IMG/VR virus record: IMGVR_UViG_3300031857_000583
Span: 1-37,268 of that record
Length of the DNA stretch: 37,268 bases
Direction: 5' to 3' (one strand)
Origin: a virus
Of the stretch, positions 31,960-37,268 are shown piece by piece (position 1 is the first letter of the stretch; the number at the start of each line of letters is the position of its first letter). A program made the position numbers and the translations under genes. The notes under the pieces were generated by a model that ran no database searches, was not told the DNA's origin, and saw only the letters and a list, made by a program, of their open reading frames with translations.

Positions 31960-32589
31960 ATGGCACAACTAAACGCTAACATACCGTATATACAATGCTT
32001 TATCAGGAAGGAATACACCGGATACGAAGAACATCTTGAAGGATATATTTTTGGAGTTAAATCCATGCTTAATAGACCTATGCACTTTCATTTCTTATCA
32101 AGAATCGGTGCTATCTTTTGGAACATGCCAATAAGTGCATTTGCTCATAAAGAAGATTTTGACCCATTATCTGATGACGAACAAAAAAGATTATCACTTC
32201 TTCAGACTTGGGATTGCCAATCAAACAATATAGCAGTAACTACATTTGCTTTCCTACAAAACAAAAGGGTAGATGTTCATTGCAGAGATGGGGTTTGGAG
32301 AAGTGGAACTTATCTATTTACCATTGATGATTACGAAGGCGACCTAAACGAACTCAATGTAGGATATTCAAACGACCAAGATTCTAAATGCTATCAGTTT
32401 ATAGTGCTTGATGACGGTAACTTCTGCATCCCACCTAATAATCTTTTGAGATGGCATAATCCGGACTTTATAGTTCCTTATGACCAAACAAATGTGCCAA
32501 GACTCAAAGTATTCAAAGAACAACTAACAAGTGAAGATATTGATAGAAGTTATGGCAATTCCCCATATTTCTTTTACCAAGCATCTTGA
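31960..32589 (+). CDS. Conserved-looking hypothetical protein between terminase and portal
   Basis: 209 residues, not recognised. Contains paired aromatic/His segments (NRPMHFHFLSRIGAIFWNMP), DPLSDDEQKRLSLLQTWDCQ, a beta-rich centre (VDVHCRDGVWRSGTYLF) and an RWHNPDFIVPY segment. ATG 31960 is one base after the terL stop; the TTG at 31936 inside terL is unlikely. Its last four bases overlap the start of promoter P12. Position suggests a packaging or head role, without direct evidence. Confidence 0.6.
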   Translation: MAQLNANIPYIQCFIRKEYTGYEEHLEGYIFGVKSMLNRPMHFHFLSRIGAIFWNMPISAFAHKEDFDPLSDDEQKRLSLLQTWDCQSNNIAVTTFAFLQNKRVDVHCRDGVWRSGTYLFTIDDYEGDLNELNVGYSNDQDSKCYQFIVLDDGNFCIPPNNLLRWHNPDFIVPYDQTNVPRLKVFKEQLTSEDIDRSYGNSPYFFYQAS

Positions 32590-32613
32590 ACTTATATTTA
32601 GATTTAGTATTAT
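32586..32613 (+). promoter_or_regulatory. Promoter P12 for structured RNA B
   Basis: TTGAAC (32586-32591), 16 bases, TATTAT (32608-32613). The predicted start is at 32620-32621, exactly where the first hairpin of the non-coding region begins. Promoter P8 has the same layout (TTGAAT-16-TATAAT with start at a hairpin base). Confidence 0.5.
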
Positions 32614-32619
32614 TGATTT

Positions 32620-32900
32620 AGTCGTGGGACTTATAAGAAGTCGGAGTGCGACAATAAAGAAATTCTGATTCGCTATACTTGGGCATCAGGGACATACACT
32701 TAACGATTAGGCAAGAGAAATACCAAGAGCAAGGACATAATGGAGAAGGTGCATTGAACCTAACAGATTCTTCTCCCACTTACTAACCATGTAGGTCTGA
32801 TGTGATAGGTAATATAACTCCAAGAGAAAATGGAACACAGTTATATTTATATGAACCTAGTAATGGGGGATTATAGGGGGACTAACTCCCTTAAACACCT
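32620..32900 (+). ncRNA. Candidate structured RNA B in a 427-base non-coding gap
   Basis: The gap 32590-33016 holds no convincing gene. It has five foldable hairpins in order: 32621-32652 (GTCGTG/TGCGAC outer, GACTT/AAGTC inner); 32663-32691 (TTCTGAT/ATCAGGG with wobbles); 32742-32776 (GGAGAAG/CTTCTCC); 32806-32859 (AATATAACT/AGTTATATT, nine perfect pairs, with outer TAGGT/ACCTA); and 32875-32891 (AGGGGG/CTCCCT). GTGGGACTTATA in hairpin 1 (32624-32635) is perfectly complementary to the loop of RNA A at 28643-28654. No terminator with a T-run was seen, so the 3' end is a guess. The rest of the gap to 32980 is AT-rich without clear structure. Confidence 0.55.
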
Positions 32901-32981
32901 TAACACCACTTTACAACTTTAACCCAACCACTAACTTGAAGTAACAAATAAATTTACCAAAGATACTGCACAAATTACAAC

Positions 32982-33010
32982 TTGATAAAAATTAAATTGA
33001 TACATACAAT
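32982..33010 (+). promoter_or_regulatory. Promoter for the leaderless portal gene
   Basis: TTGATA (32982-32987), 17 bases, TACAAT (33005-33010), then six bases to ATG 33017. No ribosome site is present between. Same -10 to ATG distance as at 130, 9137, 12357 and 23373. Confidence 0.6.
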
Positions 33011-33016
33011 TTCATT

Positions 33017-34795
33017 ATGGACAAAGAATATAAACAGTTTGTTGATGCCGATATTGAATCAATCAAACAAGATAAACAATCGGCATTTAAGTTCAAAGAA
33101 AGAAGATTAGTAGATTGGGATGATAACTACCTTCTTTATAGGGACAAAGTAGTAACCAACAGACTTATTCAAAGACAATCGGTAAATGTGCCACTCATGA
33201 AGTATGCAATCAATACAATCATGAAGGACTTGAACGAAACCCCACAACTATATTTCAAGAATTTAGATAATAAAGAAGAACAAGAGATTTACTTCAATGA
33301 ATTTTGGAAGGAGTGTGCTGACAGAAATAACATAGACCAACTTGCTGAAGTTGATAGAAAACAAGCATTACTTTTTGGGCGAAGTTTTAAGAAGTTAAAT
33401 ATTGAATACGGCAAAATCACAATGGAAGTTATAGACCCAAGAGATATGCTCGTTGATAGATTTGTTAATCCGGTAAATTTTGACGGTGCAAGATTTATCA
33501 TGCAGACCGGAATCTACAGAACTTTAGAAGATATACTAAACAACGAAGAATATGATGAAAAAGGTAAAGAACAATTACGAATCCATTACGCAAATAAAGA
33601 CCAAACATTAGCACAAGACACAACTTACGAATACAACACTGATAGAGATAGAAGGTTTGCAACTATGGGAGTTATGGATGCTTATACTCCAACTGTTAGT
33701 GCTATGACTATTGAACTTAATGAAGTTTATAAATATGAGTATTGCGAAGAACACAAGAAAAACTTGATATTTGTTTATGTTGTAGCAGTCGCTGATTCTT
33801 CTTATTATAAGTTATACAAGGCAAGACTTTATGAGTTACTTGGAGAAACTGAAGATGATTTTTGGCACGACCATTTCCCTTATACTTCATGGGCAACTGA
33901 CATTGAAAGAACTGACTTTTGGTCAGACGGTGCAGGAGATGTTATTAGAACACCAAACAAGATTGTAAATTCATGGATGTCCCAACTTGTTGAGAACAGA
34001 CAACTCCGAAACTACGGCATGACTTACTACAATGCAACCAATCCTAACTTCGTTCCACAGACTTATACACCACAACCATTTGGATTCTATCCGGTTGCCG
34101 GTAATCCTAATGAAGTTATGATGCCGGTTGAGATTCCGGACTTATCTGAATCTTTAGATGAGATTCAATATGTTGTAGGACTTGCTGAAAAGGCAACAGC
34201 AGCAACAGCAACTCAACAAGGAGTAGTTGAAAAACAAGCAGTAACTTTAGGTGAAGTTCAATTAGCGTTAGCAAATGCTCAACAAAGAGTTGAATCAATT
34301 CAGAAGTTTATTGACCAAGATTGGAAAGATTTAGGTGAGAAATTTGCCAAATTAACTAAATCAGCAGTAGATTCACTTGTTCCGGTGCTTGTTACTAAAA
34401 ATGGTAAAAAGGGACTACAAATCTACACAAGAGAAATTACAACCAAAGATTTCAAAAACAAAATGGGTTACCAAGTTGAAGTCCAAATGCTTAAAGACAA
34501 GCAACAACAAGATATTGATAACATCCAAAAACTACAGGCAGCAGTTGGAATCATGCCAAATAACCAACCACTACAAGAAATTTATAAAAGACATCTATTA
34601 CAATTTGCCGGACTTACTCCGGAAGAAATATCACAGGTGGAAGAATTTGAAGAACAAGGTGCAGAACCTGAACCAACACTTGGTCTTGATACATCAAACG
34701 CTATAGAAGGGGAAATCATGCAGGAAGATATGCCACAAATGATGGCATTACCACAAGGCGAAATACCATCCATGCCGGATTTAACAGGAAGATAA
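33017..34795 (+). CDS. Portal protein
   Basis: 592 residues, the usual size of podovirus portals. Characteristic stretches: NVPLMKYAINTIMKDLNETP, QALLFGRSFKKLNIEYGKI, MEVIDPRDMLVDRFVNP and GARFIMQTGIYRTLEDI, then a wing region and long C-terminal helices (GEVQLALANAQQRVESIQKF) that form the crown, with an acidic, Met-rich tail. Twelve copies form the ring through which DNA enters and leaves the capsid. It has no Shine-Dalgarno and an upstream promoter that predicts a leaderless mRNA, unusual for an abundant structural gene. Confidence 0.9.
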   Translation: MDKEYKQFVDADIESIKQDKQSAFKFKERRLVDWDDNYLLYRDKVVTNRLIQRQSVNVPLMKYAINTIMKDLNETPQLYFKNLDNKEEQEIYFNEFWKECADRNNIDQLAEVDRKQALLFGRSFKKLNIEYGKITMEVIDPRDMLVDRFVNPVNFDGARFIMQTGIYRTLEDILNNEEYDEKGKEQLRIHYANKDQTLAQDTTYEYNTDRDRRFATMGVMDAYTPTVSAMTIELNEVYKYEYCEEHKKNLIFVYVVAVADSSYYKLYKARLYELLGETEDDFWHDHFPYTSWATDIERTDFWSDGAGDVIRTPNKIVNSWMSQLVENRQLRNYGMTYYNATNPNFVPQTYTPQPFGFYPVAGNPNEVMMPVEIPDLSESLDEIQYVVGLAEKATAATATQQGVVEKQAVTLGEVQLALANAQQRVESIQKFIDQDWKDLGEKFAKLTKSAVDSLVPVLVTKNGKKGLQIYTREITTKDFKNKMGYQVEVQMLKDKQQQDIDNIQKLQAAVGIMPNNQPLQEIYKRHLLQFAGLTPEEISQVEEFEEQGAEPEPTLGLDTSNAIEGEIMQEDMPQMMALPQGEIPSMPDLTGR

Positions 34796-34796
34796 T

Positions 34797-35111
34797 ATGT
34801 TTGGAATAGACCCTTCAAAATTAAATTATGATGAACTCAAAACTTATGAGAATCTTGTTGCCGGATACAAGTCCAAACAGATTGAAGTTTCAGACATCAG
34901 AAAATACATCACTAAACTAAAAGATGATATTGCTGAAACACTATGCAAAACTTCGGTCAAAGACGAAGAAAAGATAATCAATCTACAAGCAAGACTTGAA
35001 AACATGATTTTAATTGAGAAATTTTTAATTCAACCTGAACAAGCATATGAAGAAATTAAGAAAAGATTAGAACATTTAAGTAATAATTTAGAGAAAGGAA
35101 ATGTTTTATGA
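34797..35111 (+). CDS. Coiled-coil protein after portal
   Basis: 104 residues, almost entirely helical with heptads (DIRKYITKLKDDIAETL, KIINLQARLENMILIEKFL, EEIKKRLEHLSNNLEKG). Not recognised. One base after the portal stop and overlapping the next gene by ATGA, so part of the portal operon. It might be a minor head or ejection component. Confidence 0.6.
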   Translation: MFGIDPSKLNYDELKTYENLVAGYKSKQIEVSDIRKYITKLKDDIAETLCKTSVKDEEKIINLQARLENMILIEKFLIQPEQAYEEIKKRLEHLSNNLEKGNVL

Positions 35112-35287
35112 TGCCACAGTATGATGTAAATAAAAAAAGATTAGAGATGCTTAAAGATTTAGGCAAAAGAGCAGCACAAAAAGCAATAGAAACAATGAAA
35201 CCATCAACAAAAAAGATGGAAAAAATGAAACCACTTGAGAAAAAGATGCCAAAACAAATGATGAGAAGAAAAAGGATGATGGCATAG
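35108..35287 (+). CDS. 59-residue Met/Lys-rich basic peptide
   Basis: Starts in an ATGA overlap with the previous gene, preceded by GAAAGGAAATG. The product has 14 Lys, 5 Arg and 11 Met in 59 residues (for example KKMEKMKPLEKKMPK, then QMMRRKRMMA at the end). Such a composition suggests a nucleic-acid-packed virion peptide or a DNA-condensing protein. The composition is not explained by AT-rich bias alone, because Asn and Ile are scarce. No family is recognised. Confidence 0.65.
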   Translation: MMPQYDVNKKRLEMLKDLGKRAAQKAIETMKPSTKKMEKMKPLEKKMPKQMMRRKRMMA

Positions 35288-35299
35288 TCCATAAAATTT

Positions 35300-35488
35300 A
35301 TGAGTTTAGATATTCGTATGGCAAAGTTAGAAGAAAAAGTTGAAAACATCAAGGAAAACCTTGAAGATGTAGTCAAACACAGACTACCTTCTATTGAGAA
35401 AAAGTTAGACGGACTATCTAAATTTATTTACATTGGTATTGGTCTTGCTATGGCAATTCAAATTGCGATAAGTCATTTAGTTAAGTAA
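35300..35488 (+). CDS. XhlA-like lysis accessory protein (coiled coil plus membrane helix)
   Basis: 62 residues. Residues 5-40 form a charged coiled coil (RMAKLEEKVENIKENLEDVV) and residues about 42-58 a membrane helix (FIYIGIGLAMAIQIAISHL). This layout matches the small XhlA-type proteins that sit beside phage holins and endolysins. The endolysin gene begins 8 bases downstream. Function by layout and position; a holin role of its own is possible. Confidence 0.6.
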   Translation: MSLDIRMAKLEEKVENIKENLEDVVKHRLPSIEKKLDGLSKFIYIGIGLAMAIQIAISHLVK

Positions 35489-35496
35489 GGAAATAT

Positions 35497-36132
35497 ATGA
35501 AACCACAGGAATTTTTTGAAAAATATAACAACAAAAAAATAGATTATGATGGAAGATACGGAAATCAGTGTGTTGATAGTTTTAATCAATACTTGGTAGA
35601 AGTTCTTGGGATTACAAATCCAATTCAAATGTTTCCGGTAATGAGTGCTTATCAAATTTGGGACTACGGCAAGAATAATCCACACTTCACAAGAATAGAA
35701 AATACTCCTACAGGAGTTCCACAAGAAGGCGACATTATTATTTGGGCAAATGATAAGAATTTTCCTGATGGTCATGTTGCTATATTTCAAAGTGGTGATG
35801 TTAATACATTTACTTCATTTGACCAAAACTATCCAATGGGTTCGTTATGTCATTTTCAGACACATAACTATACAAATCCAAAAGTAATTGGATGGTTAAG
35901 ACCAAAGAAATTTGAAACTGAACCTACTCCAACTAAACCACCATTTATAGACCTTGTTCAGTTATGGACAAAACTTGATGGTTCAAAGACCTATGCTGCA
36001 GTATTGGGTATGTTTTTAACAATCTTGGCATATAACTTGGGATACATAACAGAAGAACAATTTAATATGTTTGATACCCTATTCTTGGCACTTATGGGAT
36101 TTAGTTTAAGGGATGCAATAAAGAAAAAATGA
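35497..36132 (+). CDS. CHAP endolysin fused to a holin-like C-terminal domain
   Basis: 211 residues. Residues 1-145 form a CHAP amidase/peptidase with C25 (YGNQCVDSFNQYL), H93 (DGHVAIFQSG) and N111 (FDQNYP) as likely catalytic set; it cuts peptidoglycan cross-links. A proline-rich hinge (TEPTPTKPP) leads to a C-terminal segment with two hydrophobic helices (about 166-183, AAVLGMFLTILAYNLGYI; 192-205, FDTLFLALMGFSL) and a basic end (RDAIKKK), the layout of a small hairpin holin. Ribosome site AAGGAAA. Overlaps the next gene by ATGA. Confidence 0.8.
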   Translation: MKPQEFFEKYNNKKIDYDGRYGNQCVDSFNQYLVEVLGITNPIQMFPVMSAYQIWDYGKNNPHFTRIENTPTGVPQEGDIIIWANDKNFPDGHVAIFQSGDVNTFTSFDQNYPMGSLCHFQTHNYTNPKVIGWLRPKKFETEPTPTKPPFIDLVQLWTKLDGSKTYAAVLGMFLTILAYNLGYITEEQFNMFDTLFLALMGFSLRDAIKKK

Positions 36133-36284
36133 AAACAATAAAAGAATTAAAATCAATGAAAAATAGTTTGGTTAAAAACATAGCACTTGCTAAAAGAAGG
36201 GGAACATCAAACCCTAAATCAAAATCAACAATAGCACCTAAAGAATTTGCGAAGTTAAAGACCTATGGAAAAAAGAAGAAATAA
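36129..36284 (+). CDS. 51-residue Lys-rich peptide
   Basis: Starts in the ATGA overlap with the endolysin stop. Sequence begins MKTIKELKSMKNSLVKNIAL and ends in four lysines; nearly one third of residues are Lys or Arg. The last 20 bases overlap the next gene in another frame. Together with its neighbours at 35108 and 36265 it forms a group of very basic small proteins around the lysis unit, possibly minor virion proteins. Not recognised. Confidence 0.6.
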   Translation: MKTIKELKSMKNSLVKNIALAKRRGTSNPKSKSTIAPKEFAKLKTYGKKKK

Positions 36285-36519
36285 ACCACAAGTTAAATTG
36301 TCTGTTGGTCGTGGTGAGAAATTACCGGTTTCTAAAGGTGCAGGACTAACAGCAAAAGGTCGTGCTAAATATAACAGAGAAACAGGTTCTAACTTAAAAC
36401 CACCTGCACCAAATCCAAAGACTAAAGCAGATGCTGCACGAAAGAAATCATTTTGTGCAAGAAGCAGGTCGTGGAAGGGTGAAAGGGGACTTGCTGCAAG
36501 ACGCAGATGGGATTGTTAA
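36265..36519 (+). CDS. Small conserved basic viral protein (DUF6321-like pattern)
   Basis: 84 residues. Carries GLTAKGRAKYNRETGSNLKP, then PNPKTKADAARKKSFCARS and RGLAARRRWDC at the end. The GLTAKGR-x-YNR-x-TGSNL and KSFCAR blocks are a recurring signature of small proteins in many tailed-phage and metagenomic viral genomes, which I recall as DUF6321; the name should be checked. Strongly basic, probably a virion or nucleic-acid-associated protein. Function unknown. Confidence 0.65.
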   Translation: MEKRRNKPQVKLSVGRGEKLPVSKGAGLTAKGRAKYNRETGSNLKPPAPNPKTKADAARKKSFCARSRSWKGERGLAARRRWDC

Positions 36520-36520
36520 T

Positions 36521-36549
36521 TTACTTTTTATAAATATCGCAGTTACAAT
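36521..36549 (+). promoter_or_regulatory. Weak candidate promoter before 36578
   Basis: TTACTT (36521-36526), 17 bases, TACAAT (36544-36549), in a 58-base gap after a stop codon. The -35 match is poor. It is followed by a strong AAGGAGAG ribosome site for the gene at 36578. Confidence 0.3.
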
Positions 36550-36577
36550 TAAATAGAGCATAGTAAGGAGAGAAGAT

Positions 36578-36793
36578 ATGCCGGAATACACTTTTCAGAT
36601 TGTGATTATTCTGATTCGTGGGTTAGATGAAATGTCTTTAGTAAGAGAATCGCATAGTTTGTATTCAACAGTAGTTATTGAAACGGTTTATCATCACGCT
36701 AAACCTTATCTTGACGAAGGATACACGCTACACAAGTTCTACTTACAAAACTTCAACTTCCTAAAAGGGGGACAGCATGAAGGTCATGGTTAG
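36578..36793 (+). CDS. Hypothetical small protein
   Basis: 71 residues, not recognised. Pattern YTFQIVIILIRGLDEMSLVR then ETVYHHAKPYLDEGYTLHKF: a strand-like start with an alpha/beta continuation. Ribosome site AAGGAGAG is the best in the window. Overlaps the next gene by 17 bases and precedes the HNH gene. Confidence 0.55.
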   Translation: MPEYTFQIVIILIRGLDEMSLVRESHSLYSTVVIETVYHHAKPYLDEGYTLHKFYLQNFNFLKGGQHEGHG

Positions 36794-36944
36794 GATGGTT
36801 AAGGATGGGATTGAAATCCGGATAGTTGCCACCTACCGGAGAGATGTCTATCAGGACTATATGTTTCAAGCAGCAGAAATGGCACAACCATTTTTTGCAC
36901 TTGGATACCATGTAGTTCATGCAAGTCTTTTGTGGGATGAGTAG
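36777..36944 (+). CDS. Hypothetical small protein upstream of HNH
   Basis: 55 residues. Starts MKVMVRMVKDGIEIRIVATY, with GGGGGAC-type purines eight bases upstream. Ends GYHVVHASLLWDE. The YQDYMFQAAEMAQPFFALGYHVVHA half parallels YSTVVIETVYHHAKPYLDEGYTLHK in the previous protein: both give a helix, an aromatic-P-(Y/F) pair, then LGY or EGY and a strand, so the two may be diverged duplicates. The stop codon abuts the HNH start. Confidence 0.55.
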   Translation: MKVMVRMVKDGIEIRIVATYRRDVYQDYMFQAAEMAQPFFALGYHVVHASLLWDE

Positions 36945-37205
36945 TTGGGACACTTACCTAAAGAAGTCCGGTATTCCATACTTGAAAGGGATGGTTTCCA
37001 ATGTAAATTTTGCAGTCGTGGTGGCAAGACTTCAGACTACATCTTGGAAGTCCATCACATTGTATGGAGAAGATTTGGGGGAACAGACCGACCGGACAAT
37101 TTGCTTACGGTTTGCCCCTATTGCCATGACTTGATTCATTATGGGAACTATACCGGCAGACCGGTAACCTTCACAGAACTCAAGAAACGGCAGGGTGGGA
37201 AGTGA
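36945..37205 (+). CDS. HNH endonuclease
   Basis: 86 residues. Zinc-binding pairs C20-x2-C23 and C57-x2-C60 frame the HNH core: E35-V-H37-H38, N52 and H61/H65. TTG 36945 is the first possible start, since an in-frame TAG lies directly before it. Phage HNH enzymes near the terminase often take part in packaging cleavage; a homing role is an alternative. The gene's end crosses into the terminal repeat. Translation is probably coupled to the preceding gene. Confidence 0.88.
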   Translation: MGHLPKEVRYSILERDGFQCKFCSRGGKTSDYILEVHHIVWRRFGGTDRPDNLLTVCPYCHDLIHYGNYTGRPVTFTELKKRQGGK

Positions 37206-37220
37206 AATATCTTCTCACCC

Positions 37221-37250
37221 TTGACTAAACACAAATTTATTACTTATAAT
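37221..37250 (+). promoter_or_regulatory. Right-end copy of the leaderless promoter
   Basis: TTGACT (37221-37226), 18 bases, TATAAT (37245-37250); second copy of the promoter at 94-123. Confidence 0.75.
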
Positions 37251-37256
37251 CTATAC

Positions 37257-37268
37257 ATGGATTCCAAA
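37257..37268 (+). CDS. First codons of the small gene (partial, duplicate of 130-351)
   Basis: ATG GAT TCC AAA, the first four codons of the gene complete at 130-351, cut by the window edge. Confidence 0.8.

Larger units (their letters stand above)
37128..37268. repeat. Right copy of terminal direct repeat
   Basis: Same sequence as 1-141 with one change (T at 37254 for C at 127). It contains the HNH 3' end, the TTGACT-18-TATAAT promoter and the first 12 bases of the small gene's coding sequence. Joining the two copies gives a circle of about 37,127 bp. Confidence 0.9.

Noticed and set aside
32742-32777. tRNA-like acceptor stem on the minus strand (GGAGAAG...CTTCTCCA)
   Set aside because: Only 21 bases lie between the arms, too few for D, anticodon and T arms.
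32830-32922. 30-residue ORF in the non-coding gap
   Set aside because: Weak ribosome site, no recognisable composition, and it overlaps two hairpins; kept as non-coding unless conserved.
1-37268. CRISPR array, insertion sequence, integrase or attachment site
   Set aside because: No regularly spaced DNA repeats, transposase or recombinase reading frames were seen; the only arrays are coding repeats in fibre genes.

Overview
The window is one complete, nearly closed genome of a small tailed bacteriophage, probably a short-tailed (podovirus-like) one. Bases 1-141 recur at 37128-37268 with one mismatch, so the contig closes on itself as a unit of about 37,127 bp. Every supported gene lies on the + strand. 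The DNA is AT-rich. Promoters resemble bacterial sigma-70 sites (TTGACA/TATAAT), and many genes have AAGG or GGAG-type ribosome sites. This fits a low-GC bacterial host, probably aquatic by resemblance to metagenomic phages, but the host cannot be identified from the sequence.

Layout, starting at the right-hand packaging end: small genes and a three-way-junction RNA element (29.2-30.1 kb) precede terminase small and large subunits, a conserved unknown, a 427-base non-coding structured region and the portal (30.1-34.8 kb). Next come a coiled-coil protein, a Met/Lys-rich peptide, a lysis unit (XhlA-like protein, then CHAP endolysin with a holin-like tail), basic proteins and an HNH endonuclease (34.8-37.2 kb). 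Across the junction follow scaffold, major capsid protein and small structural proteins (0.1-3.5 kb), then a poly-glycine fibre, a fibre chaperone, an 872-residue fibre with 14-residue repeats, a tail hub protein, another fibre and a head-tail adaptor (3.5-13.3 kb). Three ejection-type internal virion proteins follow, including a 2258-residue polyvalent protein with a zinc-protease motif (13.3-23.3 kb). The early/middle region (23.3-28.5 kb) holds a zinc-ribbon protein, an ERF annealing protein, about ten small unknown genes and a membrane-anchored lytic transglycosylase.

No DNA polymerase, primase, helicase, RNA polymerase, integrase or repressor is recognisable. The phage therefore probably relies on host replication and transcription, with ERF and HNH as its own recombination tools.

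The most interesting material is regulatory. (1) Four promoters in 23.3-27.8 kb share an inverted repeat, TACTNAT-N11-ATNAGTA, over the -10 box: a likely operator of one unknown regulator. (2) Five genes have an ATG exactly seven bases past a -10 box, with good or acceptable -35 boxes, which suggests leaderless mRNAs; a sixth is one base off. (3) Two non-coding stretches (28.60-28.69 and 32.62-32.90 kb) each have a promoter whose predicted start falls at or within one base of a hairpin's first base, and they share a 12-base perfect complementarity: a possible pair of interacting phage RNAs. (4) A three-way junction of about 87 nt sits just ahead of the terminase genes.
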